From contig JAAYNI010000038.1 of the NCBI GenBank assembly GCA_012520995.1, forward strand, positions 1-56,963: a stretch of 56,963 bases of DNA. The letters are read 5' to 3'. Below the pieces are notes generated by a model, which was not told the DNA's origin, did no database searches, and saw only the letters and a program-made list of their open reading frames with translations. A program made the translations under genes and the position numbers. The DNA is from Candidatus Rifleibacteriota bacterium. Lineage in GTDB: Bacteria; Muiribacteriota; Ozemobacteria; Ozemobacterales; Ozemobacteraceae. Of this stretch, positions 9,256 to 18,766 are shown piece by piece (the first letter of the stretch is position 1; each line of letters starts with the position of its first letter).

Positions 9256-9261
9256 TTCCGC

Positions 9262-12200
9262 ATGTTTCCGGTTCACAAATCAAAACGGATCCTTTTTTTC
9301 AGCGCCTTAGCACCAAACTCTGGCAAGTCCTCACTTCTTGCCGCCCTTGCTGCTATGTACAGAAACAGCGGTTTAAAAACTGCTGTGTTAAATCTGGACG
9401 GAGACTGTCCAGAGAAATTGCCAGCCAAGCTTCGCATACTCGCAGCAATTCAAGAATATGCACAGCTCACGGACGTAATCTTCTCAAGAACCTCAAAATC
9501 CGGGAAAAGCTTTTATTTCACTAACACACATTTAATTTCTTATTTTCCCGCAACAAAGTTAAAAAAAACCTCGGATATAAACCGTGATGTTTCATTGAGA
9601 GACTTTTGTCTTCAACTAGCCTCGTTTTTTGATGTTTTGCTTATTAATCAAAGAGCCTCAAAAAATGAAGTGGCAGCTCTCCCGCGTCTTCTCGCCCAAT
9701 CTATTTTCACCAGAGGCTCAAAAGCTACAGGGATAACCATCTCAGAAGTATCTTACGATTCTATAGTTCAACTGGACTCTGTACTTCAGGAAAACAAAGA
9801 CTTTTATTATTACGCTGCTGAAAAAGGCGTATTTGTTTTTAATCGTAACACACCTTCCGATCCTGACCAGCCATCTCAAACTGAATTAAATAAGCTCTTA
9901 AATTTGCCACGCAGCATGTTTTTTGCTGAAACCCCATTGCTTGATTTTGAATCACGCCACAGCCGTGATCTTTCACAAACCGCACAGCTGAGAGAAAAGC
10001 TCAACAGAGACCTCGCTGCCCTTGACACTTTGCTGTTTGAACCTCTTCTTCCTCAAACCAACGAACATGATGAAGAAACATATTTCAACATTTATGACGA
10101 AGAGCTTAGAAGCAAAATATTTGAAATAGCTGAAAAACTTCAGCAAAAAGCTGCCTCTGCCTTAATGATTCCGACCAGCTTTATTCAAATTTTCTTAGAA
10201 GAAAGCACAGATAACTGCAGAATCCGCTTGCGTATCGCCGATAACAAACAACTGTTTTTGCCGGTTTATGCCCCTATCTCTATAGAATTAGACACTAAAC
10301 CTAATATTAAAACTGAAACAGACTCCTTCTCAACTAAGCCTTTTTTCTCCTATCAGCTCTATACTGCTTACGACACTAAACCCGAGACTTGTGTAATACA
10401 GCTCTCTCCTGTTTATAGCTTTGACGATTCGAAAAATCTGGTTCCTGAAAAGAAAATAGACTCCTCATCCACTTTAAAAATGGCCCGTCCGCTTTACCCG
10501 TCGCCAATTCTTATCCATTATTTGACGACCTTGCCGGATATTCCCACTTTTATGTCCGCATTAGGCCTGGATCCGGTTTTTGACGCAAACAAAGCCCTCT
10601 ATGCTGGAACATCTCTTCCCAAAAGCGTCTACAGCAATTTAACAGCACTAGTGCCTTCTACATTTCTTCTGCCTGAAACCTCATCAAAACCCGCTTTTAT
10701 AAGCAGCTATTCTCTTTCCGAAAAATTATATTCTGCCGCCTCATTCCTATCTTTAGACTATTCACAGGAAATACCCCTAAAACGGCAAAACTTTTTGAGC
10801 TTTGGAATACGCAAATCAGATAAAAAGCCGTTTATATCTGAAACACCTAACCCACAGATAAATCTGGTCTTTAAAACTCCTCAAAAAACTTACTCCCCCT
10901 CTTCTGAATCATCTTCAATAGGCAAATTTCGGATTTTTTCTCCCGAATACTCTCCTCAAGAGTTCTGGACTCCCAAAGTCTCAGACTTCTCAATTGCTCA
11001 AACAGAACCTTTTGCTACTTTAGAAAATCCACTTAAAGCACTTCCTTTAGAAATTGCCTTTGAAAGCCCCATATCACCTTTATATAATGACAAGCCGCTA
11101 GACAATCTCTGGCAAACATACAGCTATAACTCTTCAGATTTTTCAGATATCTACTTGCTTAAGCCTATTTCCGTTTTTTCTGGAAAACCTGATGTATCCT
11201 TGTCAAAAAACATTGCATTTACACCATATCACGATGAAAATCCGCTTTTCCAAGAACCCATCATAGCAAAACCACCTTCCCTTGCTGCCCCTCCTTTTTT
11301 CTATATGGAAACGGACATTGTTCATGACCTTATAGATAAAGCCGCAGATTCATTAGATATTCTGTGTTTTCCTCACAACTGCTCTTTTTTGGAAAAACTC
11401 GATCTTTCTTCAAGAACTGTCCTAGCCTTTTCTAATCTTACCGAGAACAACCAACTCTTCAAAGAACCCATTCTATTACAGAAAGAGTCACTTGCTCTCT
11501 TTTCTTCAGATGAAGAAAAAGCAATTTTTCAAGCTCTAAAAGAGAAAATCTGCCGCCACAAGAAATTTTCTTCTGAGTTTCCTCTCTCTGAAGACCTTCT
11601 CTATATTCCTCGCTCTTCGGTTTACGGACAGATTCCTAACCTATTTCTGAGCAAGCGAGATTCACTCTCCTTAAAAGTCACTCAAGAACTTGCTGAAACC
11701 TTACCCCAGTCTTCACGCTCCTGCGGTTATTCCGTTCTTTCAAGAATCAGCGATATATTGCAGCCTTACATTGGGTTCCAAACCACTTTTGACATACATG
11801 AACCTGTCCTTGCAAGCTTTTCACCATTGCCAGAGAAACCCGAAAACTTGCCGCTGCTCGGATTACAAGCTCCCCCTCTTGCAACAGACAAAGTCAAATC
11901 CGAATCTGCCCATTTAAGGCCCGATGACTTATTCAGCAACACTCCGTTTGCCTATGTACCCTCTCTAGCAAACGAAGACTTTGAGCTCACCTCTCCCTAT
12001 ACTCTCTTCAAGCTTCTAAGCGCAAATAAAGTTGCAGCAACTTTAAACACAGCTGTTGTAAACGAACAGCTTCAAACCTCCTCGACTTTCCATCCGCCCT
12101 TGCTCAAAACCTCTGTTCTCAGCGAACCAGAACCTTTCAACTCCTATTCTTATACTATTTATCTTGCATCGGCAAACCCACGCTACAGAACTTTCTTTAT

Positions 12201-12966
12201 GAGTCTTTCTGAGATGGAATATAAAAATCTCTCTTTGAAAGAATTTGAGCCGCAAATAAACACCCTTCCTGTAAGGCCTTGGTCTTGCGATCCGCCTTTG
12301 ATAAAAGATTACGGAATGACTTATATAGCAGCAAAAATGCCCTCAACCTGCAACTTAATTTATCCGGCAATAGCTGAGAACAACCTATCATTTATTAGCA
12401 ATGCAACCGACAAACTCCCTTTGCTTGAATCAGAGTTTTCTATTTCCACAGCCTCCTATGAAAAAACTCTGCCAAAACAAAAAATTGAAAAACTTTTTCC
12501 GAATATTGCCAAACATACTCCAGAACATCCAGAAGAACCGTCTCTTAGCCTTATTGCAGTGCTAAAAAACAAGCCAGAACTTATATTCTGCGACTTGGAA
12601 GTTAACCGTGAAAAGCTTTCAATTAACACCCCTTCCACGATAGAAGTCTTTTACCAAAATTTGATAAAGGAACTTTACCTGAATACTTTTGTATTATTAC
12701 CCCAATCAAAATTTGAAAAAGAATTTAAAGCAAAGCACAATTTCCTTAAAAACTTTAAATATCTTAAGCAAAAACCGCTTAAGGAAAAAAATGAAAAATC
12801 CGTAGCCTTTACTCTATCAAAGAAAAAAAACTTCACCTCTCGGTCTTCAATCAAAGAGCCGACTTCCATAACCTTCGAACAAGAGTTCCCTGATATAACT
12901 TATAAGGAACTTCTACAAATCATGAAAGACTCCAATGCCGCCTTGGCTCGGATTAAGCAACTATAA
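9262..12966 (+). CDS. Giant unrecognised protein 1: degenerate ParA/MinD-like domain plus about 900 residues of Pro/aromatic motifs
   Basis: 1234 aa counted from the ATG at 9262; an in-frame TTG at 9244 lies inside the probable -10 region, so I reject it. Residues 1-200 resemble a ParA/MinD/CpaE fold: strand RILFFSA, P-loop LAPNSGKSS (G21-K22-S23) with neither the first glycine nor the ParA signature lysine, KTAVLNLDGD as the second strand, FDVLLINQRAS where a Walker B strand is expected, and VFVFNR near the domain end. A small helical/strand region (about 265-325) follows. From about 330 onward there is no recognisable fold: short hydrophobic-aromatic-proline phrases recur every 10-20 residues in Ser/Thr/Pro-rich sequence, with at least one clear repeat pair 70 residues apart. 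The last 100 residues are lysine-rich. Nothing in my knowledge matches it. The position after parB suggests a link to chromosome or cell organisation. Confidence 0.8.
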   Translation: MFPVHKSKRILFFSALAPNSGKSSLLAALAAMYRNSGLKTAVLNLDGDCPEKLPAKLRILAAIQEYAQLTDVIFSRTSKSGKSFYFTNTHLISYFPATKLKKTSDINRDVSLRDFCLQLASFFDVLLINQRASKNEVAALPRLLAQSIFTRGSKATGITISEVSYDSIVQLDSVLQENKDFYYYAAEKGVFVFNRNTPSDPDQPSQTELNKLLNLPRSMFFAETPLLDFESRHSRDLSQTAQLREKLNRDLAALDTLLFEPLLPQTNEHDEETYFNIYDEELRSKIFEIAEKLQQKAASALMIPTSFIQIFLEESTDNCRIRLRIADNKQLFLPVYAPISIELDTKPNIKTETDSFSTKPFFSYQLYTAYDTKPETCVIQLSPVYSFDDSKNLVPEKKIDSSSTLKMARPLYPSPILIHYLTTLPDIPTFMSALGLDPVFDANKALYAGTSLPKSVYSNLTALVPSTFLLPETSSKPAFISSYSLSEKLYSAASFLSLDYSQEIPLKRQNFLSFGIRKSDKKPFISETPNPQINLVFKTPQKTYSPSSESSSIGKFRIFSPEYSPQEFWTPKVSDFSIAQTEPFATLENPLKALPLEIAFESPISPLYNDKPLDNLWQTYSYNSSDFSDIYLLKPISVFSGKPDVSLSKNIAFTPYHDENPLFQEPIIAKPPSLAAPPFFYMETDIVHDLIDKAADSLDILCFPHNCSFLEKLDLSSRTVLAFSNLTENNQLFKEPILLQKESLALFSSDEEKAIFQALKEKICRHKKFSSEFPLSEDLLYIPRSSVYGQIPNLFLSKRDSLSLKVTQELAETLPQSSRSCGYSVLSRISDILQPYIGFQTTFDIHEPVLASFSPLPEKPENLPLLGLQAPPLATDKVKSESAHLRPDDLFSNTPFAYVPSLANEDFELTSPYTLFKLLSANKVAATLNTAVVNEQLQTSSTFHPPLLKTSVLSEPEPFNSYSYTIYLASANPRYRTFFMSLSEMEYKNLSLKEFEPQINTLPVRPWSCDPPLIKDYGMTYIAAKMPSTCNLIYPAIAENNLSFISNATDKLPLLESEFSISTASYEKTLPKQKIEKLFPNIAKHTPEHPEEPSLSLIAVLKNKPELIFCDLEVNREKLSINTPSTIEVFYQNLIKELYLNTFVLLPQSKFEKEFKAKHNFLKNFKYLKQKPLKEKNEKSVAFTLSKKKNFTSRSSIKEPTSITFEQEFPDITYKELLQIMKDSNAALARIKQL

Positions 12967-12967
12967 A
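12962..12967 (+). promoter_or_regulatory. -10 box for leaderless start of giant protein 2
   Basis: TATAAA overlaps the stop codon of the previous gene and lies exactly six bases before ATG 12974, the same geometry as at 9250-9262. No Shine-Dalgarno sequence is present. It could instead be chance AT-richness, with translation coupled from the upstream gene. Confidence 0.4.
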
Positions 12968-12973
12968 AGCACG

Positions 12974-15900
12974 ATGGCTCTTTACACAGACGGATACAAA
13001 TACCAAGCAGTCTTTGACAAATCGCAACCTCAGCAGAGTGCTCGTCCATTTGTCATACGCCGTATCCTATCTTCCGCATCTCGCCCTATACTTGGAAACT
13101 CCTCTCCAAGAAGCTCCTCCAATTCCTCAAATTATCCGAAATGTTTTTCTGCTTCTCCGAACATATACAAGATGGCTGCAAGCTATAAACCATGGAAAGC
13201 CAACCTTAAGTCTTCTTTTTCTGCACCTCGGATGGCAATGGCCGAACCTCACTTCTATTACTTTTTCAAGCAACTATTGCCAAAGAAAAGAAAATCTAAA
13301 GATAGACCGTCTTTTGTTCCTAACACAGATTTTGCATATGACACATTTATAAAAAGAGACATTGCTCAGAGAGACGATTTTGAGCCGGAAACCGTGCTTT
13401 ATGAGATTCCTTTGAATCGCATGCTGGAAAGGCCTTTCAAACAAATTCCTATCAATCAGAGAAGGCTTCATTCATTTAAATTCAAACATCAAAAAATTAC
13501 TTCAGAAATAGAACAGCCACAAAAAAAACTCTCTTCTGTTTTTCTCAGAAAAACCGTCGAAAAAAAACATCCTCTTTCCCCTCTGTCAGGTTTGCTTAGA
13601 ACCAGCAATTATCCTGGCTACAAGAGCAGATTTCAGCCTCTTCACGCCCTCAATTCTTTCGACTTGAAAGTATCCCAAGTTCTGCTTACTGTTAACTTAA
13701 CACCACTTTGGTTACCGAAACTTTCCAGCCGAAAACTGGAATCTGCTTATACAGGAAACCCGCCCGCGTTTGAATCCCTCCTGAGCGAAAACAAAAAACT
13801 CCTGGATTTTGCTCCCTCACAACTATCCAAAACACTACCTCTTTCTATTCTGATAGCTATTAAGCGAGCTGAAAAAGTTCTCACTATGGACAGAACCAAA
13901 CCTGAACGAAAAGAAAAGGCTTGGTTATTCTCAGAGAAAGGCAAAAGACCAAAGCTTCTTACGCCAGCTCTTTTCCAACATTCTCTTAAAACTAAGTTTG
14001 AAACTCCGAAAAGCATCTTTTCTGCGGCCTATGAAAAACTTACACTCACCTCGCCAAGAACAATTGCCTATCCTTTAGAGGCTTCCCTCAAACCTCTTCC
14101 CGATTATTTCGAAACCTCTTCTCAATTGCAAAATGAGAAATTTATCCCCCCTCCTCAAGCCTCCTTTTGTCGCCATAAGTTCCAAAAAGACACTTTATCA
14201 TCCATTGACTCCCCCGCCAAAAAAATATCTAAAGCAGCCAAACATACCTTTAATCCTGGAATCCACCTGGAATCAGCGGATAAAGTTTTCAAGCAAAAGC
14301 ATCTCATCAAGTTTAGAAGATTTTATAAGAGACTGGAAAACAAACCTGCTAAATTGACTTTTATTAGCGATTTATCGGAAGAGCTGAAGGGCACAACACT
14401 CAAAAACATCAAATGCGGAAAACCTTTCACAAAAGCTTCTTATAATAGTGCAACCGCCACACAGCCTTATTTCATGAATCCGCCGGCTTTTATTCTTGAA
14501 GAAGATCATATTGCCTCAGCCGCACTAAATTCTTTACAGTTTAATCTTTTCTCCAAAAAACCATTTAAAAAGTTTAAACCTGGGATTATTTCTGTTGAAG
14601 ATTCTCTGAAAGATTTTGCTCCCTTTTCGCAAGTTCCTATAGAGATGCAGCGAACTACTCACTACTTCCTGCCTATATCCGACTTTCAGGATTTCCATCC
14701 TATACCTATAACTTTTGCGACTTTACAGAAGACTATGAAGCCGGAAGGCATAAAAAAACCATTTTCTGCCAGTCTGCTCGCTCTCGCTGATTTTCTAGCT
14801 CCGAATTTTACCGATCGGCCTATAGAGCCTGACATTAAAGAAGACCTTTATAGAGACTCAATCTATTGCAAACATTTAAAGCCCAAAAACATAAAAGCTT
14901 TAAAACAGGATTCTCCTTCAATAAAGAAAACACCGTTGCCTCGTTCGTTCCTCTACAGAATGACATCATTAGAAGAAGCCGAAATAACTTTCAAATTGCC
15001 TGAACATGTTATCTCAAAATGGATAATAAAATTCAAAGTATCTCCTGAGGCAGCAGTCCATAACGAAATGCTAAAAGCGGATATACTGCCGTTGCCGACT
15101 TGGCAAAAGAAACTTCATTCTTTCCATGCAACGCCCCCCAAATCTTTAAGGGCATTTGATTTTCCAAGGTTCGCTCTTCCCAAACTGGAAGATTTTTCAA
15201 TAGTAACCAAGAAGCATGTTATTAAGCCCAAGAGCCTCTTAGCCCAAAAACTGCCATTTAATTTGGAGTTTTTCCAAAAGAGAGAAAAAATCTACAGAAA
15301 GCCTCTGAACCTCAAAGAGCCTCGACAATTTCTTTTCACCAGAAAAGTTGCCTTTTTCCAGGAAGCATACTCTTCTGAATTAGCAGAACCCCTTTCCCCT
15401 CTTTCTGCTCTGCCTCCGCCACCCTCTTTCCTACCTGAAGCAACTTTCTATCCAAACAACATGAAAAACTGCGAAATCTTTGAGAAATTTAGACTTGCAA
15501 AGGGAAAGACCCCAAAGTTTGCATGCAAACTCAAAATATTTAGACCCCCCTACTCTTTTTCACAAAATATTCTCCCTGATAAAATACACTTTTTTGAAAA
15601 TCTCTTTTCAGCTATCTTCATCAAATTTAATCCTGTCAGTTTACCGGCAAAAATATCACTTAATAAACTGCCAGTATTAAAAGAGCCTCTTTTCAAATCT
15701 TTTTCACCCTCTTTAAACAAACACCACTTTAAAATAAAAGATATTACTGTTGATTCATTCGGGATAATGCCCGTTTTATATATAAAACACCTCTTTCCTC
15801 CAAAGGATATCAAGAGAATAGCCGCTTGGAGTTACAAATTCCGAGTAAAATCTCTATTTGCTGCTTACAAACCTGATTACGCAAGCATGCTTATGTTAAC

Positions 15901-16444
15901 CCGAATCCCCTACTCGGCTGTTAAGCCTGCCAAAAAGCGTAAAAAAATAGAACCGCCCTCATACATTTCACATCAACTTGATGGCAGCTTCAAGGAAGAG
16001 AACTTTACCGCTCTGTTCGAAGAAAAATACCGTCTAGAAGAAATTCATTCCCAAGACCCTGTTAATCCGAAATTAACTTTTTCAGATAAAAGTTTTTCAG
16101 CATTAACCTCAACCTGCATGGAAACCAGATCTGATTTTGAAAAACCTCAAACTTCTATAGAGTCGCCATCTTCAGGCTTCTTTACTTTGCCAATACTAGA
16201 TCACAAAACTGCACAAGAAACTCATAACCACTTCTTAATCGGAGATGCAAAAACTTTCACCCCCTTTTCTTTCAAAAACCCATTCCTATCAAACCAAGAA
16301 ATCTCCTCTCATTACTTAGCAAAAACATCTGTCCAGACACCTTCTAACTTAATACCTTTGTCTGATGTTTTTTGGCTAATAAAATCAGAATTTGAAAATC
16401 CTGATTTAAACTTTAATGATTTTGAGTTACAATCTTTATCTTAA
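12974..16444 (+). CDS. Giant unrecognised protein 2: basic, Pro/aromatic-motif chain
   Basis: 1156 aa from ATG 12974; an in-frame ATG at 12935 would overlap the upstream gene by 32 nt and also lacks a Shine-Dalgarno sequence. The whole protein is rich in Lys, Phe, Pro, Leu and Ser and clearly basic. It is built from phrases such as KPLPDYFETS, KKPFKKFKPGIIS, ALPKLEDFS and LPVLKEPLFKSFSPSL. No signal peptide, membrane segment, coiled coil or known catalytic motif is visible. The style matches the second part of giant protein 1, but with opposite charge bias, so the two may bind each other. The absence of stops over 3.4 kb and the lack of any longer competing frame support real coding. The last about 100 residues turn acidic. 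Function unknown. Confidence 0.75.
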   Translation: MALYTDGYKYQAVFDKSQPQQSARPFVIRRILSSASRPILGNSSPRSSSNSSNYPKCFSASPNIYKMAASYKPWKANLKSSFSAPRMAMAEPHFYYFFKQLLPKKRKSKDRPSFVPNTDFAYDTFIKRDIAQRDDFEPETVLYEIPLNRMLERPFKQIPINQRRLHSFKFKHQKITSEIEQPQKKLSSVFLRKTVEKKHPLSPLSGLLRTSNYPGYKSRFQPLHALNSFDLKVSQVLLTVNLTPLWLPKLSSRKLESAYTGNPPAFESLLSENKKLLDFAPSQLSKTLPLSILIAIKRAEKVLTMDRTKPERKEKAWLFSEKGKRPKLLTPALFQHSLKTKFETPKSIFSAAYEKLTLTSPRTIAYPLEASLKPLPDYFETSSQLQNEKFIPPPQASFCRHKFQKDTLSSIDSPAKKISKAAKHTFNPGIHLESADKVFKQKHLIKFRRFYKRLENKPAKLTFISDLSEELKGTTLKNIKCGKPFTKASYNSATATQPYFMNPPAFILEEDHIASAALNSLQFNLFSKKPFKKFKPGIISVEDSLKDFAPFSQVPIEMQRTTHYFLPISDFQDFHPIPITFATLQKTMKPEGIKKPFSASLLALADFLAPNFTDRPIEPDIKEDLYRDSIYCKHLKPKNIKALKQDSPSIKKTPLPRSFLYRMTSLEEAEITFKLPEHVISKWIIKFKVSPEAAVHNEMLKADILPLPTWQKKLHSFHATPPKSLRAFDFPRFALPKLEDFSIVTKKHVIKPKSLLAQKLPFNLEFFQKREKIYRKPLNLKEPRQFLFTRKVAFFQEAYSSELAEPLSPLSALPPPPSFLPEATFYPNNMKNCEIFEKFRLAKGKTPKFACKLKIFRPPYSFSQNILPDKIHFFENLFSAIFIKFNPVSLPAKISLNKLPVLKEPLFKSFSPSLNKHHFKIKDITVDSFGIMPVLYIKHLFPPKDIKRIAAWSYKFRVKSLFAAYKPDYASMLMLTRIPYSAVKPAKKRKKIEPPSYISHQLDGSFKEENFTALFEEKYRLEEIHSQDPVNPKLTFSDKSFSALTSTCMETRSDFEKPQTSIESPSSGFFTLPILDHKTAQETHNHFLIGDAKTFTPFSFKNPFLSNQEISSHYLAKTSVQTPSNLIPLSDVFWLIKSEFENPDLNFNDFELQSLS

Positions 16445-16455
16445 TAGCCATTCTG

Positions 16456-16484
16456 TTGACTTGAAAATTCAAACTATGTAAAAT
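16456..16484 (+). promoter_or_regulatory. Sigma-70-type promoter for the PP2C gene cluster
   Basis: TTGACT (16456-16461), a 17-bp spacer and TAAAAT (16479-16484). This is the best promoter match in the window. It lies just after the giant protein 2 stop codon and 25 bp before the PP2C start, so PP2C, coiled-coil and TPR genes can be transcribed independently of the giant genes. Confidence 0.75.
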
Positions 16485-16508
16485 AGCCGAAAAGCTTTGG
16501 AGATATCG

Positions 16509-17318
16509 ATGGGTTTTTACACACTTACAAATGTTGGCAAAGTTAGAGCAAACAACGAAGACTTTGCTGAAAGTCTCGAATTCACCACCTGCACTGCAAC
16601 AGGGAAAAAGATTAAGCTTACAGCCCTTATATTAGCTGATGGAATGGGCGGAGCAGCCGCAGGCGAGTTTGCCTCGATGCTAGCAGTTTCAGAACTTAAA
16701 AACTGCATAATTTCGCATCTATGTGCCCAAGGCACCAATGAAATGTTCGAACTGGACAAGCTCGCCCTTATGGAAAGATACTTCCGATCGGCTAACAGCA
16801 AAGTATATTCAGCCTCCTGTGAAAACCCTGATATGGCTGGCATGGGCACAACACTTGTAAGCGGTATAATATTGGAAAACCAGCTTTACTTGGCTCACGT
16901 AGGAGACAGCAGAGCTTATAAATATAATTCTGCAAAAGGTCTTGTGCGCCTCACCAAAGATCATTCTTTGGTTCAAGAATATGTTGACGCAGGCAAAATC
17001 ACTGATGACGAAGCTTTTGAACACCCCGATAACAATGTCATCACTAAAGCCATAGGCATTATGCCTGAAGTCGAATGTGACAAGCAAACCATTCAATTGG
17101 CCGAAGACGACCTCCTAATGTTCTGCTCCGACGGACTTTCGTCTCTTGCAAAAGACGTGCTGATTGCAGATATCATAAAATCCAAATATGCCACTGAAAA
17201 TGGCACAAACCTGCCAGAGCTGGCCAATAGTCTTATAGATCTCGCTAATTTATATGGCGGCACCGACAACGTCACAGTTTGTCTTTATCAGCACAGGAGC
17301 CTACTTACTGATAAATGA
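16509..17318 (+). CDS. PP2C-type serine/threonine protein phosphatase
   Basis: 269-aa PPM/PP2C phosphatase (PrpC/Stp type) that removes phosphate from Ser/Thr using two metal ions. All signature blocks are present: RANNEDF, ILADGMGGAAAGEFAS, GMGTTLVSG, AHVGDSRAYKY, LTKDHSLVQEYVDAG, VITKAIG, MFCSDGLSSL and GGTDNVTV. The metal-binding aspartates in these blocks are intact. It is a stand-alone catalytic domain with no membrane or sensor part. I chose ATG 16509 because GGAG lies 6 nt upstream; an earlier in-frame TTG (16497) would overlap that Shine-Dalgarno. Its stop overlaps the next start (ATGA). No Ser/Thr kinase is in the window. The neighbouring Ser/Thr-rich giants are candidate substrates, which is inference. 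Confidence 0.95.
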   Translation: MGFYTLTNVGKVRANNEDFAESLEFTTCTATGKKIKLTALILADGMGGAAAGEFASMLAVSELKNCIISHLCAQGTNEMFELDKLALMERYFRSANSKVYSASCENPDMAGMGTTLVSGIILENQLYLAHVGDSRAYKYNSAKGLVRLTKDHSLVQEYVDAGKITDDEAFEHPDNNVITKAIGIMPEVECDKQTIQLAEDDLLMFCSDGLSSLAKDVLIADIIKSKYATENGTNLPELANSLIDLANLYGGTDNVTVCLYQHRSLLTDK

Positions 17319-18733
17319 CCCTCCAGAATGACAGCAATGATGAGAAAAAAAGATTAGAGATTGACAGCGATAAAAACTCTTCCGCGGAATCTCTTATCTC
17401 TTCATCTTTTATTGCAGGCTTAAACAATTCTGAAAACTCTTCTCCCTTGCCGGGAGTAGTTCCTTCAGAGAATCCTTCATCTGTCAAAAACTCTATAGAC
17501 CGCTTGCAAGAAGCAGCTGAAACTAACTCGAAAAAGAAGAATCTTCAGACTTCGCCAGATCATATCAAAACCATAAATGATCTGATCCGAGAAATAAATG
17601 TTTTGCGCTCCGCATTAAATATTTGCAAAAACAGTCATGCAGATGAAATAGTAGCTTTTGAAAACCTGGAAGCAAAACAGCAAAATCTTCTAAACCACCT
17701 TAAAACCCAGAAAGCAGTCTTGGAATCAGCAAATTTCGAGACAGAAAATCTCAAAATTGCATATGAACGACAAGCTGAACATATAAACTTGCTTCTGGAC
17801 GAAAATTCAACTCTTCGTCACAAGAACAAGCTTTTGACAGACAAAAAGGACTCCCTGGAGACAGCAGTAAAAAACCTGCTCTTCAAAAACAGCATAATCG
17901 CTGGTTCTCCTTCCCTAATCAATCCGTCAGAAGAACTTTCCGCAAGCGAAATCTCTTACCGTTTTTCTCTTTCGCTGCCATTTTGTTTTCCGGACAGACC
18001 TCCTTTAGAGAGAACCTTCAAAACGGCAATCGCAAGAACCTACAGATATCAGCTTAAACCGGTTGTTACCATAGCGCCCAAAGTTTTTTATATGCCCGCC
18101 GCTGTTGCGGCTCCTAAAACAGAAGCCTTGAGAATTTCATTTGAACAAGAAGAAAAATTCCCAGCCAAGGCAATTTTACAGTATATGATAGAAAAGATGC
18201 GTAATAAAATCCGCATCAACCCTCTAGCTTACAGCCTCTCAAAAAACAAAGTTGAGACATGCTGTGAAAACATACAACAAAGAGATTCTCTTGACTATCT
18301 GACTTTACCTGACAGACTGTCATTCAAAAGAAAAAAAGACGTCAGCTTTTTCATCTCCCATGTTAAAGAAGACGCAGTATATAAAATCGACGTTTTTTCA
18401 CTGGAACTGTATCTTAAATATCTCCTTTCCTGTATTGAATTTATGTCGAATTCCAAGACAGAAGCCAGAAGTTTGGCTAAACATTCTTTTAAGAAAACCT
18501 CTTTTGCAATGCCGATTCTTAAGCTTGCAAAAGAGGTCTTTTTAAACAATTGTCCTGAAAAGCTTGCTTTCCGGACACAATATACACTAAAATCCGCTAG
18601 CCTGAGTTTTGAACGTGAAAACTTTGAATTCACATTCGAAAAAGATACTGGCGATCGCAAACTCTCAAGAGTTCTGGAAACATTCGGAAAAGCTATAACC
18701 AACATGACAAACAATTTGCGCGTTATCAAATAA
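17315..18733 (+). CDS. Coiled-coil protein with giant-like C-terminal half, unknown function
   Basis: 472 aa, no signal peptide. Residues 1-80 are Ser/Asn-rich and probably disordered. About 80-190 form a coiled coil (DHIKTINDLIREINVLRSAL, then heptads to TDKKDSLETAVKNLLFK). The C-terminal half has Phe/Pro/Lys phrases such as YRYQLKPVVTIAPKVFYMP and KKTSFAMPILKLAKEVF, similar in style to giant proteins 1 and 2, and ends in a helical tail. The ATG overlaps the PP2C stop by 4 nt, so translation is coupled and the product is likely to act with the phosphatase. It could be an adaptor that brings PP2C to the giant proteins. I know no matching family. Confidence 0.75.
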   Translation: MTLQNDSNDEKKRLEIDSDKNSSAESLISSSFIAGLNNSENSSPLPGVVPSENPSSVKNSIDRLQEAAETNSKKKNLQTSPDHIKTINDLIREINVLRSALNICKNSHADEIVAFENLEAKQQNLLNHLKTQKAVLESANFETENLKIAYERQAEHINLLLDENSTLRHKNKLLTDKKDSLETAVKNLLFKNSIIAGSPSLINPSEELSASEISYRFSLSLPFCFPDRPPLERTFKTAIARTYRYQLKPVVTIAPKVFYMPAAVAAPKTEALRISFEQEEKFPAKAILQYMIEKMRNKIRINPLAYSLSKNKVETCCENIQQRDSLDYLTLPDRLSFKRKKDVSFFISHVKEDAVYKIDVFSLELYLKYLLSCIEFMSNSKTEARSLAKHSFKKTSFAMPILKLAKEVFLNNCPEKLAFRTQYTLKSASLSFERENFEFTFEKDTGDRKLSRVLETFGKAITNMTNNLRVIK

Positions 18734-18766
18734 GAATACGCAAGCAAATAGAATTTCGGAGGAACT

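Noticed and set aside
9244-9261. Earlier TTG start for giant protein 1
   Set aside because: It lies over the probable -10 box, and the ATG at 9262 gives the expected ParA-like N-terminus.
12935-12973. Earlier ATG start for giant protein 2
   Set aside because: It would overlap the upstream gene by 32 nt without a ribosome binding site, while the ATG at 12974 has the same promoter geometry as giant 1. The choice remains uncertain.
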